Shown here piece after piece: positions 51,449 to 59,785 of a stretch of 64,000 nt of DNA. The translations under genes were made by a program, and so were the position numbers. The notes beneath the pieces are model-generated. The model was not told where the DNA came from. It worked only from the letters and a program-made list of their open reading frames with translations, and did not search any database. How positions within the stretch are numbered: position 1 is the first letter of the stretch; the number at the start of each line of letters is the position of its first letter. The DNA is from Lachnospiraceae bacterium (lineage in GTDB: Bacteria; Bacillota; Clostridia; Lachnospirales; Lachnospiraceae): positions 1 through 64,000 of the forward strand of contig JAILGE010000006.1 of the NCBI GenBank assembly GCA_024697065.1, written 5' to 3'.

Positions 51449-54400
51449 ATGGATTTTCAAAAGATCGTAGACAGTATGACAACAATGACCTGTGTGGTCT
51501 CGGTAGAAGTACTTCCTGACGGAAAGGTCGGTAAATACCGTATCGTAACAGGCAACAGAGCATATATCGATTCTATTGAAAAGCCTGCTCCGGGCACAAA
51601 GATGCTCACGGATGTTTTTGTTCCGAATTCCGAATATACTAATTATCTTACCAGGGATCTTAATTTCGAGGATTTCTGTTATCGTTCCGCAGTTGAAAAG
51701 AAATGTCTCCATTCTTACGCTCATCCGGACAGGCTGCCGGTGTGGTTTAATATGCTGTTCATACCGCTGGATTCAGAGGGGGATGATCTGCATTACTGTC
51801 TGTATATGATGGAGATCAATTTTGAGCAGGATACCGAGAATATGTCCAATATCTCTTCGGGTACTGCTACTTCTGTTCTGGATACCTGTATACGTCTCAG
51901 GGGAACCAATGATTTCAAAGCGACGATGAAGGACGTGTTGAAAGGAATTCGTGACCTTTGCGAGGCCGAACACTGTTGTATTCTGATCATGAACGATATG
52001 GAACGCAGTTGTTCTGTTCTGGGCGAAGCTTTTGCCGATAATTCAAAGTTGCTTCCGATGGAACACTATATCAATGACGATTTCTATGATATCGCTGAAT
52101 CCTGGGCAGGAACCATTGCCGGCAGTAACTGTCTGATCGCCAAGAACGAACAGGATATGGAAGTGGTTAAAGAAAGAAATCCCGTATGGTATGAATCACT
52201 TACAGCCGCAGGTGCTTATAACATCGTTCTCTTCCCTTTAAAATCACGAAATCAGCTGATGGGTTATATGTGGGCTCTGAATTTTAATTCCGAGAGATCT
52301 GCCAAGATAAAGGAAACACTTGAGGTAACTACGTTTATCATCGGTTCGGAGATCGGAAATTATTTACTTGTAGACAGGCTGAAGATGCTCAGTTCCAAGG
52401 ACCTGCTCACAGGAGTCATGAACCGTAATGAGATGAACAACTATGTTGACAGACTCTGTCATGCTGAGGAAAAAGAGCAGACAACGGTCGGCGTAATTTT
52501 TTCGGATGTTAACGGTTTGAAAGAAGTAAATGATCTGGAAGGACATAATGCAGGCGACAGACTGCTCAAGAATGCTGCCAATGCCCTTAGAGAAGTGTTT
52601 GATGAAAAAGATATCTTCCGTGCAGGCGGAGATGAATTTTCCATTATTCTTACCGGAATAGATCAGACTGAACTTGATACGAAGATCGAAGCCATACGAA
52701 AGGCTTGTGAAAAATACGGAAACGTAGTATTTGCCATCGGAGGTGCCATCGAGGAAGACAGCAGGAATGTCAGGATGGCATTGCGCAAGGCTGATGAGAA
52801 CATGTACGAGGACAAACGCCTTTACTACGAGAAGCATCCGGAAAAAATGAATGAAAAAAGGCATAGGGCCAAAACGGAAGAGGAGCTGGATGAGAAATTC
52901 CGTGAACGCACATATTTCCGTGAGATGAACTATGACCAGCTTACCGGACTGCCGAGCATGACTTACTTCTTTAAGCAGGCAGAGATAGGGCGTAAGAGCA
53001 TGCATGAGCGGCAGATAGCGTCCGTGCTGGTATATATTAATCTTAGCGGTCTTCGTTACTTCAACAAGCGTTACGGTTTTGCGGAAGGCGACGCACTGAT
53101 AAAGGAATTTGCAACACTTTTGGGTTCGCTATTCGGTGATGAGAACTGCAGCCGTTTCGGTCAGGATCATTTTGCGCTCTATGCCGAAGAGAACGGAGTT
53201 GAACAGAAGCTTAAAAAACTGTTCAAGGAAACAAAAAGGATCAATAGCGGTCGATCTCTTCCGGTACGTGCAGGTATATATAAGGATTCCATGGGACTTG
53301 TGGAAGTGTCTCTTGCCTGTGACCGCGCGAAATACGCATGTGACATAAAAAAGGATGATTCAAACTCCACCTTCAACTACTACGATGACAGGATGCTCTC
53401 CCGTGAGATCAACCGTCAGTACATCGTGGATAACCTTGACCGCGCCATAGCAGAGAACTGGGTGCGTCCTTTCTACCAGCCCATAGTACGCGCCATCAAT
53501 GGAAAAGTCTGTGATGAGGAAGCGCTTGCAAGATGGGTCGATCCGGAGAAGGGAATGTTATCACCTGCGGATTTCATACCGATCCTGGAGGATACAAAGC
53601 TTATCTACAAGGTGGATCTGCATATTTTGGACGTTATTCTGGAACGTATCAAAAAGCAGCAGGAAAAGGGAATCCCTACAGTTCCGATTTCCCTCAATTT
53701 ATCCCGTACCGATTTTGAAACATGCGATATCGTAGAAGAGATCAACAACCGTTTCTTAGCTTCCGGTGTATCAAAAGATCTGATCACAGTTGAGATAACG
53801 GAAAGTGTGGTTGGTGAGAATTTCAATTACATGAAGGAACAGGTGGAGCGTTTCCAGAAACTGGGCTTCAAGGTATGGATGGATGACTTCGGAAGCGGCT
53901 ATTCTTCACTGGATCTGTTACAGGAGATGCAGTTTGATCTGATCAAGTTCGATATGCGTTTCATGCGTCAGTTTGATACGACACCCAAGTCCAGGGTGAT
54001 ACTCAGCGAACTGATGCGCATGGCACAGAGTCTTGGTATGGAGACCGTCTGCGAAGGTGTGGAAACTGCGGAACAGGCAGCATTCCTAAGAGAGATAGGA
54101 TGCACCAAGTTGCAGGGATATCATTTCTGTAAGCCCATACCTATTGAGGAGATTTGGAGCAGGCTTGAAGCCGGAAACGGAAGGGGATTTGAGGATCCCG
54201 ATGAAGCCGATTATCAGAAAATAGTCGGCGCCATCAACATGTATGATCTGAGTTCGATATCAGGCGATATTAACGAAAGAGAAGAACAATACTTCGACAC
54301 CATGCCGATGGCTGCAATTGAATATGATAAAAAAATGATCAGGGTTGTCAGATGTAATAAAGCCTATCAGAAATTTATCATGCGCTTTTTCGGTATTGAC

Positions 54401-55438
54401 AGATTAGGAGAGGAAGACCCACTGGAGTATATCAACAAAACAGGAGGAGGCGAGTTTGCGGCTGCAATAGAACGCTGCGATAACGAAGGGGGGCGCGTAC
54501 TCCTGGAAGAGAGGCTGAAAGACGGTACAGTGATAAAGACCATGATCCGAAGAGTTGCGGATAATCCGATCAATGCTGTATCCGCCTATGTTGTTGCTGT
54601 GCTTGATATAACGGCTGAGCAAGAGGAGACTCTCAGCTTCGCAAGTGTAGCAGAGGCGCTGTCTTCAGACTACATTTATCTGTATCATGTTGATATGGAT
54701 ACAGAAGAGTTCGTGGAATATACGGCAGACGGAAGCGGAAGAGGACTTACACTGGAACGCCGTGGCAATGATTTCTTCGCGGAAAGCCGCAGGGATATAG
54801 AGAAGGTGATATATGAAGCGGACAGGGAGTCGATTCTGGAGGCCTTTACCAGGGATAATATAGTTCAGGCTCTTAATGAGCAGGGATCGTTCAATTTTAC
54901 ATACCGTCTGATGATTAACGGGGTACCAACCTACGTGAATATGAAGCTTGCAAGAATGAATGGTGATGATAAGCATATTGTCATAGGTATCAACAACGTT
55001 GACAGCCAGATGCGCCAGCAGGAGATGCTGGAACGTCTGAAGGAAGAACAGATCACTTATTCCAGGATATCGGCACTGATGGGCGATTTTATCGCGATAT
55101 ATACCGTGGATCCCGTCAGCGGCAATTATATGCAGTACAGTGCAACGAAGGAATTCTCGGATCTGAATACGTCCAAAGTAGGAACGGATTTCTTTGCGGA
55201 TTCCAGCAGGGACATTATTGCTGTTATCCACCCGGAGGATCTGGATTATCTTAAGAAAAATCTTACTAAGGAAAAGATACTTAACAGGACGCAGAATGGA
55301 GAAGTTTTCAAGTTGCATTACCGCTTAATGTTAAACAAAGAACCTGTGAAGGTAACATTAAGAGCCGGAATGGTACAGGAAAAAGACGGACCGCAGCTTA
55401 TAGTAGGTGTGGGACGTTCAAGCGAAGAAGAGCGATGA
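51449..55438 (+). CDS. Large c-di-GMP protein: sensor, GAF-like, GGDEF, GGDEF-like, EAL, three PAS-like domains
   Basis: A 1329-residue soluble protein. Order: PAS-like N-terminus (about 1-125), GAF-like domain (about 140-310), active GGDEF (FRAGGDEFSII, about 390-400), degenerate second GGDEF (SRFGQDHFALYA), complete EAL (DEEALARW, NLSRTDF, EITESVV, DDFGSGYSSLD, CEGVE), then three PAS-like regions, of which the last two are similar (SDYIYLYHVDMDTEEFVEY and GDFIAIYTVDPVSGNYMQY). It could both make and break c-di-GMP. The ATG at 51449 has GGGGGGG upstream. No membrane helix. Confidence 0.88.
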   Translation: MDFQKIVDSMTTMTCVVSVEVLPDGKVGKYRIVTGNRAYIDSIEKPAPGTKMLTDVFVPNSEYTNYLTRDLNFEDFCYRSAVEKKCLHSYAHPDRLPVWFNMLFIPLDSEGDDLHYCLYMMEINFEQDTENMSNISSGTATSVLDTCIRLRGTNDFKATMKDVLKGIRDLCEAEHCCILIMNDMERSCSVLGEAFADNSKLLPMEHYINDDFYDIAESWAGTIAGSNCLIAKNEQDMEVVKERNPVWYESLTAAGAYNIVLFPLKSRNQLMGYMWALNFNSERSAKIKETLEVTTFIIGSEIGNYLLVDRLKMLSSKDLLTGVMNRNEMNNYVDRLCHAEEKEQTTVGVIFSDVNGLKEVNDLEGHNAGDRLLKNAANALREVFDEKDIFRAGGDEFSIILTGIDQTELDTKIEAIRKACEKYGNVVFAIGGAIEEDSRNVRMALRKADENMYEDKRLYYEKHPEKMNEKRHRAKTEEELDEKFRERTYFREMNYDQLTGLPSMTYFFKQAEIGRKSMHERQIASVLVYINLSGLRYFNKRYGFAEGDALIKEFATLLGSLFGDENCSRFGQDHFALYAEENGVEQKLKKLFKETKRINSGRSLPVRAGIYKDSMGLVEVSLACDRAKYACDIKKDDSNSTFNYYDDRMLSREINRQYIVDNLDRAIAENWVRPFYQPIVRAINGKVCDEEALARWVDPEKGMLSPADFIPILEDTKLIYKVDLHILDVILERIKKQQEKGIPTVPISLNLSRTDFETCDIVEEINNRFLASGVSKDLITVEITESVVGENFNYMKEQVERFQKLGFKVWMDDFGSGYSSLDLLQEMQFDLIKFDMRFMRQFDTTPKSRVILSELMRMAQSLGMETVCEGVETAEQAAFLREIGCTKLQGYHFCKPIPIEEIWSRLEAGNGRGFEDPDEADYQKIVGAINMYDLSSISGDINEREEQYFDTMPMAAIEYDKKMIRVVRCNKAYQKFIMRFFGIDRLGEEDPLEYINKTGGGEFAAAIERCDNEGGRVLLEERLKDGTVIKTMIRRVADNPINAVSAYVVAVLDITAEQEETLSFASVAEALSSDYIYLYHVDMDTEEFVEYTADGSGRGLTLERRGNDFFAESRRDIEKVIYEADRESILEAFTRDNIVQALNEQGSFNFTYRLMINGVPTYVNMKLARMNGDDKHIVIGINNVDSQMRQQEMLERLKEEQITYSRISALMGDFIAIYTVDPVSGNYMQYSATKEFSDLNTSKVGTDFFADSSRDIIAVIHPEDLDYLKKNLTKEKILNRTQNGEVFKLHYRLMLNKEPVKVTLRAGMVQEKDGPQLIVGVGRSSEEER

Positions 55439-55452
55439 TACAAACAACAAAG

Positions 55453-55476
55453 GCACCGTTAATGAACGGTGCTTTT
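55453..55476 (+). terminator. Rho-independent terminator
   Basis: GCACCGTT-aatg-AACGGTGC followed by TTTTATTA. Confidence 0.82.
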
Positions 55477-55567
55477 ATTATCCGGAAAGCATAGGTTGAT
55501 GATATAATCAGAATGTCTGTGTCTTATTCTGAAGAGAAAAAATGATATACGGAAAGGAAGCAGCTCT

Positions 55568-56389
55568 ATGATATTGCTTATTATATTGGTGATCCTGGCG
55601 ATAATACCCGGCGTGGTATTGTTACTTATCTCCGGAAAGATGGACAGGGTGGATAAGGAGTCACCGGGAATACTTGTTTCGATACTCCTGATGGAGCTTC
55701 CTTTTATTCTGGCAGCAGCCCTCCTTGAATGTCTGTTTGATGATCTGATACTGACCGGATTATTTGGATTTGATGAGACAAATGTACTTGGCATATTGAT
55801 AAGATGCTTCCTCATAATAGGACCCGCAGAGGAATTCTGTAAGTACATGGGCGCCAGGATCCCTACCTGGAGCAGTCCGCAGTTTAACTGCAAATACGAC
55901 GGTATTGTTTATTGCACCACATCAGCCATGAGCTTTGCAATCATTGAAAATATCCTTTATGTGGCAACATCGGGGTCTTTTGTTACTGCGCTCTTAAGAG
56001 CGGTAATGTCGGTACCCGGACATTTTATGTTCGGTGTATGCATGGGAATATTCTACAGCAGAGCTAAGATTGCCCAGGTTAAGGGGGATAATGCGGGAAA
56101 GAGCAGGAATATATGGCTTGCCCTTATTATTCCGGCAGTTTTCCACGGATTGTATGATTCATTATGTTTCCTGGCGGTACCTTTGGCTGTGTCGGCAGAA
56201 GCGGCGGAAAGCGATGCAGAGATCGTCGCTGCCTTAGGACTGCTGCTGCTTCTTCTCGGTGCCATGTTCGTACTTATCATAGGGATCTATGTATTCCTGT
56301 TCATTACTCTCAGAAAAGAGTCAAAGTCCGATTATTTCTTTGCACCGCCCATGCCGGGGTGGGTGCCTCCGCGTTTCAGGAAGAAGTAG
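55568..56389 (+). CDS. PrsW-family membrane protease-like protein
   Basis: A 273-residue protein with about eight membrane segments. PrsW metalloprotease motifs: GPAEEFCKYMG (EExxK), FAIIENILYV, GHFMFGVCMG and HGLYDSL. PrsW cuts anti-sigma factors within the membrane in Bacillus; no anti-sigma gene is nearby. The C-terminus (FFAPPMPGWVPPRF) is Pro-rich. GGAAG lies upstream. Confidence 0.85.
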   Translation: MILLIILVILAIIPGVVLLLISGKMDRVDKESPGILVSILLMELPFILAAALLECLFDDLILTGLFGFDETNVLGILIRCFLIIGPAEEFCKYMGARIPTWSSPQFNCKYDGIVYCTTSAMSFAIIENILYVATSGSFVTALLRAVMSVPGHFMFGVCMGIFYSRAKIAQVKGDNAGKSRNIWLALIIPAVFHGLYDSLCFLAVPLAVSAEAAESDAEIVAALGLLLLLLGAMFVLIIGIYVFLFITLRKESKSDYFFAPPMPGWVPPRFRKK

Positions 56390-56400
56390 AAAATTACCCC

Positions 56401-56429
56401 TTGCATCACGAAAAAGGGAATGATAAAAT
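56401..56429 (+). promoter_or_regulatory. rpsB promoter
   Basis: TTGCAT (56401-56406), 17 bases, TAAAAT (56424-56429). Confidence 0.75.
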
Positions 56430-56450
56430 ACGAACGTTGCGTAAAAATCA

Positions 56451-56509
56451 TGCGCGGACGGGAGTGCCCCGTACCGTAAGGTGCCCGGATAAACGGGTTT
56501 GACCGCGCA
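56451..56509 (+). ncRNA. Structured rpsB leader (four-way junction), candidate ribosomal-protein autoregulatory RNA
   Basis: A closing stem TGCGCGG/CCGCGCA (56451-56457 with 56503-56509) encloses three hairpins: ACGGG-agtgc-CCCGT (56458-56472), ACC-gtaa-GGT (56473-56482, GNRA-type loop) and CCCG-gataaa-CGGG (56484-56497). Every stem pair is Watson-Crick. The RNA lies between the promoter and the rpsB ribosome site. Ribosomal protein S2 operons are often controlled by leader RNAs, so S2 is the likely ligand (inference). It is not a tRNA: 59 bases, with no T-loop sequence. Confidence 0.65.
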
Positions 56510-56534
56510 GTAGACAAACCACGGAGGTAACAAA

Positions 56535-57287
56535 ATGAGTGTTATTTCAATGAAGCAGCTGCTGGAGGCCGGTGTTCACTTCGGACATCAGACCAGAAGA
56601 TGGAACCCTAAGATGAAGCCTTATATCTTCACCGAGAGAAACGGGATCCACATCATCGATCTGCAGAAGACAGTAGGCATGATCGACAACGCTTACAACG
56701 TAATATCAGATATTGCGGCACAGGGCGGTACAGTTCTTTTCGTAGGAACAAAGAAGCAGGCTCAGGAAGCTATCAAGTCTGAGGCAGCACGTTGCGGAAT
56801 GTACTATGTTAATGAGAGATGGCTCGGCGGTATGCTGACCAACTTCAAGACCATCAAGTCCCGTATCAAGAGACTTAACGAGATCGTTAAGATGAGCGAA
56901 GACGGAACATTTGATGTACTTCCCAAGAAGGAAGTTATCGAGCTTAAGAAGGAATGGGACAAGCTCGAGAAGAATATCGGCGGTATCAAGACTATGGATC
57001 GCATCCCTGATGCTATCTTCGTAGTAGATCCCAAGAAGGAGCACATCTGCATTCAGGAGGCTCACTCACTCGGAATCACTCTCGTAGGTATCTGCGATAC
57101 GAACTGCGATCCCGGCGAGCTTGATTACGTGATCCCCGGTAACGATGATGCTATCCGTGCCGTAAAGCTTATCGTAGCTAAGATGGCAGATGCTGTTATC
57201 GAAGGCAGACAGGGCGAGGAGATCTCACCTGAGGAAGCTGAGAGCGCTGCAGCAGAAGCTGAGGAAGCTAAGAACGGAGAGGTTTAA
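56535..57287 (+). CDS. rpsB: 30S ribosomal protein S2
   Basis: A 250-residue S2 ([62 protein letters not shown]). The C-terminal tail is acidic and Ala/Glu-rich. CGGAGG lies before the ATG. It begins the usual rpsB-tsf-pyrH-frr series. Confidence 0.97.
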   Translation: MSVISMKQLLEAGVHFGHQTRRWNPKMKPYIFTERNGIHIIDLQKTVGMIDNAYNVISDIAAQGGTVLFVGTKKQAQEAIKSEAARCGMYYVNERWLGGMLTNFKTIKSRIKRLNEIVKMSEDGTFDVLPKKEVIELKKEWDKLEKNIGGIKTMDRIPDAIFVVDPKKEHICIQEAHSLGITLVGICDTNCDPGELDYVIPGNDDAIRAVKLIVAKMADAVIEGRQGEEISPEEAESAAAEAEEAKNGEV

Positions 57288-57314
57288 TTAACCGTTCATT
57301 CATAAGAACATCAG

Positions 57315-57347
57315 ATATGCCGCCTGATATTCAAGCGGCATATTTTT
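57315..57347 (+). terminator. Hairpin between rpsB and tsf
   Basis: ATATGCCGC and GCGGCATAT pair, followed by TTTTT. It is a partial terminator that could lower tsf expression relative to rpsB, or end rpsB if tsf has its own promoter. Confidence 0.75.
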
Positions 57348-57394
57348 AAAGAAACGTATATCAGAATAAAATATAAGAAAGGAAGATCATAATT

Positions 57395-58486
57395 ATGGCA
57401 GCTATTACAGCAGCAATGGTTAAAGAGTTACGTGAGACAACAGGCGCAGGCATGATGGAATGCAAGAAGGCGCTTAATGAAAAAGACGGAGATATGGAAG
57501 GCGCTATCCAGTGGCTCAAGGAGCACGGCGCTGTTAAGGCAGAGAAGAAGGCAAGCCGAATCGCAGCTGAAGGTCTTTGCGCAGTAGCAGTTTCTGCTGA
57601 CGGTAAGACTGCAGCAGTAGTTGAGGTTAACTCCGAGACTGACTTTGTTGCTAAGAACGAGAAGTTCCAGACCTACGTTAAGAAGGTAGCTAATCAGGCT
57701 CTTGCAACAAGCTCAGCTGATCTTGAGGCTTTCCTTGAGGAGAAGGATATCGATGATGCTTCCAAGACTGTTAAGGAAGAGCTTACAGATATGGTAGCAG
57801 TTATCGGTGAGAAGCTTGATATCAGAAGATTCAAGAAGCTTACAACAGAAGGTACTATCGTTTCATACGTACACGGCGGCGGTAAGATCGCAGTTCTCGT
57901 TGAGGGAACAGGTGCAGAAGGCGATGCTGTTAACGAGGCTCTTAAGAATGTAGCTCTTCAGGTTGCATCCATGAATCCTCAGTACATCAGCAGAGAGGAT
58001 ATTTCTGCTGAGGAGCAGGAGAAGATCAAGAATACCGTTATCGAGAGCTCTCTCAATGATGCATTCTCACTTCCCAAGCCCATCCTTAACAAGCTTCTTG
58101 AGAAGGCTGTTAATGACAAGGTTTGGAGTGCAGAGGATATCGCTGCATACGAAGAGCAGAAGAACAATAAGTTCCTTCCTAACTTCATTTCCGCAGAAGG
58201 TAAGCAGCAGCTTGCTAACCTTGCAGTAGCTGATAAGGCTGCCATCTCCGGTGAGAAGATGTTCGCAGGTGCTGTTGACGGTCGTGTATCCAAGCAGATC
58301 AAGGAGACTACTCTTCTTGAGCAGACATACGTTAAGGCTGAGGATGGCAAGCAGAGCGTTAAGGCTTACCTTGCTTCCGTATCCAAGGATCTTGTTATCA
58401 AGACCATGGTTCGTTTTGAGACCGGTGAAGGTATCGAGAAGAAGCAGGAGAACTTTGCAGAAGAAGTTGCAAAGCAGATGCAGTAA
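57395..58486 (+). CDS. tsf: Elongation factor Ts
   Basis: A 363-residue guanine-nucleotide exchange factor for EF-Tu. The N-terminal UBA-like domain (VKELRETTGAGMMECKKALNE) and TDFVAKNEKF are intact. The core includes the HGGGKIAVLVE stretch. It is longer than the usual 280-310 residues because the C-terminal part is extended (NKFLPNFISAEGKQQLANLA..., DGRVSKQIKETTLLEQTYVK). Codon choice is strongly biased, as expected for a highly expressed gene. GAAAGGA precedes the ATG. Confidence 0.96.
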   Translation: MAAITAAMVKELRETTGAGMMECKKALNEKDGDMEGAIQWLKEHGAVKAEKKASRIAAEGLCAVAVSADGKTAAVVEVNSETDFVAKNEKFQTYVKKVANQALATSSADLEAFLEEKDIDDASKTVKEELTDMVAVIGEKLDIRRFKKLTTEGTIVSYVHGGGKIAVLVEGTGAEGDAVNEALKNVALQVASMNPQYISREDISAEEQEKIKNTVIESSLNDAFSLPKPILNKLLEKAVNDKVWSAEDIAAYEEQKNNKFLPNFISAEGKQQLANLAVADKAAISGEKMFAGAVDGRVSKQIKETTLLEQTYVKAEDGKQSVKAYLASVSKDLVIKTMVRFETGEGIEKKQENFAEEVAKQMQ

Positions 58487-58505
58487 TCTACTTTATAAAA
58501 ATATT

Positions 58506-58540
58506 AAATGCCGCGGGAGAATTTCTTCTGCGGCATTTTT
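58506..58540 (+). terminator. Terminator after tsf
   Basis: AAATGCCGC and GCGGCATTT pair, with inner AGAA/TTCT, and a T-run. Confidence 0.88.
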
Positions 58541-58626
58541 TATATAACGTTTTCGTTTTGTAAAGTACCACATAGCCGTTCTTTTTTACTGTCAACCGCA
58601 CCATATTGAGGTTAACTTTGGGCAAT

Positions 58627-58666
58627 GTTACGTAACCTTGACAGAGCGCGAAGTAAAGACGACAAT
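58627..58666 (+). promoter_or_regulatory. Promoter and palindrome before the deacetylase gene
   Basis: TTGACA (58638-58643), 17 bases, GACAAT (58661-58666). The perfect palindrome GTTACGTAAC (58627-58636) directly precedes the -35 box and could bind an activator. Confidence 0.55.
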
Positions 58667-58730
58667 AGGGTTTGCGCCTTTTATGGCACAGGTATATTTT
58701 AGTAAGATTTTGAAAGGCAGTATTAAGGAA

Positions 58731-59759
58731 ATGCAGGTTAACTCTGAAGTAAAAACAGAGAGGGGAAAAAACGAAAACAGACGTGATCCGGCGGCTAGAC
58801 GCAAGAGGATACGTCGTCTTAAGATGCTTATTGTCGGGATAGGTGCGATACTTGTGATCATGCCTACCGTTTTGTCTCTTATTGCTCTTATGCAGATACG
58901 CACCATAGACAGGAGACTGGGAGAGACACAGAGTGTACTTATTGAGATCGCAGGACGTCTGGAGAGTGTTTCTGCACCTCAGGCAGTTGCGGAGGAAGAT
59001 CTTTTAGAGGCTGATTCCGAAGAAGAGGAAGTAACTGTATCTCAGGATATGCTTTTATCGGGAGGACCTTTATATGGGACTCTTAACGCCGATGAGAATG
59101 GCATAGATGACTCCGTCTATTTTGATGAGAATATAAAGAAAGTATGTCTTACTTTTGATGACGGCCCCAGCGAGCATACGGATGAGATACTTGATATACT
59201 TGCGGAATATGACGTGAAGGCAACATTCTTTGTTACGGGACACGAAGGAATGGAAGACAGATACAGACGTATAGCCTGTGAGGGCCATACTCTCGGAATG
59301 CATTCATGGTCGCATGATTATACTAATATATATTCAAGTGTAGATGCTTTCTCGGATGATTTTGAAAAGCTTCATTCATATCTTTATGATGTGACCGGAG
59401 TGGACAGTAAATTCTTCCGTTTTCCCGGAGGAAGCAGTAACAAAGTCAGCCAGGTCCCCATCTCTGATTATATAGATTATCTTGAGGATGGAGGTTATTC
59501 ATATTTTGACTGGAATGCATCCGCCGAGGATGCGGTAAAGGGAACAAAGAGTTCAGATCAGATCGTTAAGGAAGTCCTCGAACAGATAGAGAACAGGGAT
59601 ACCGATACGGTCGTGGTACTGATGCATGATGCTCCGGGCAGACAGACGACAGTCGATGCACTGCCTGAAATTATAGAGGGAATACAGGCTATGGGAAATA
59701 CGGTTATTGTGCCGATAACCGAAAAGATTAAACCTGTAAGGCACGTGGAGGAGCAATAA
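58731..59759 (+). CDS. Membrane-anchored polysaccharide deacetylase (NodB domain)
   Basis: A 342-residue type II membrane protein: charged N-terminus, one helix (about 28-50), an acidic stalk and a C-terminal NodB domain. Motifs: CLTFDDGPSEH with the catalytic Asp pair, GMHSWSHDY (metal His pair), RFPGGSSN, and VVLMHDAPG near the end. It should deacetylate peptidoglycan or another envelope glycan. The start is uncertain: ATG at 58731 has AAGG only four bases ahead, and an in-frame TTG at 58638 coincides with the -35 box and is rejected. It lies between tsf and pyrH. Confidence 0.85.
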   Translation: MQVNSEVKTERGKNENRRDPAARRKRIRRLKMLIVGIGAILVIMPTVLSLIALMQIRTIDRRLGETQSVLIEIAGRLESVSAPQAVAEEDLLEADSEEEEVTVSQDMLLSGGPLYGTLNADENGIDDSVYFDENIKKVCLTFDDGPSEHTDEILDILAEYDVKATFFVTGHEGMEDRYRRIACEGHTLGMHSWSHDYTNIYSSVDAFSDDFEKLHSYLYDVTGVDSKFFRFPGGSSNKVSQVPISDYIDYLEDGGYSYFDWNASAEDAVKGTKSSDQIVKEVLEQIENRDTDTVVVLMHDAPGRQTTVDALPEIIEGIQAMGNTVIVPITEKIKPVRHVEEQ

Positions 59760-59785
59760 AAAATACAACAAGGGAGAGGTAAAGC

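Noticed and set aside
56451-56509. tRNA gene
   Set aside because: The cloverleaf shape is present, but the length is 59 bases, there is no GTTCRA T-loop, and it sits between the rpsB promoter and start codon.
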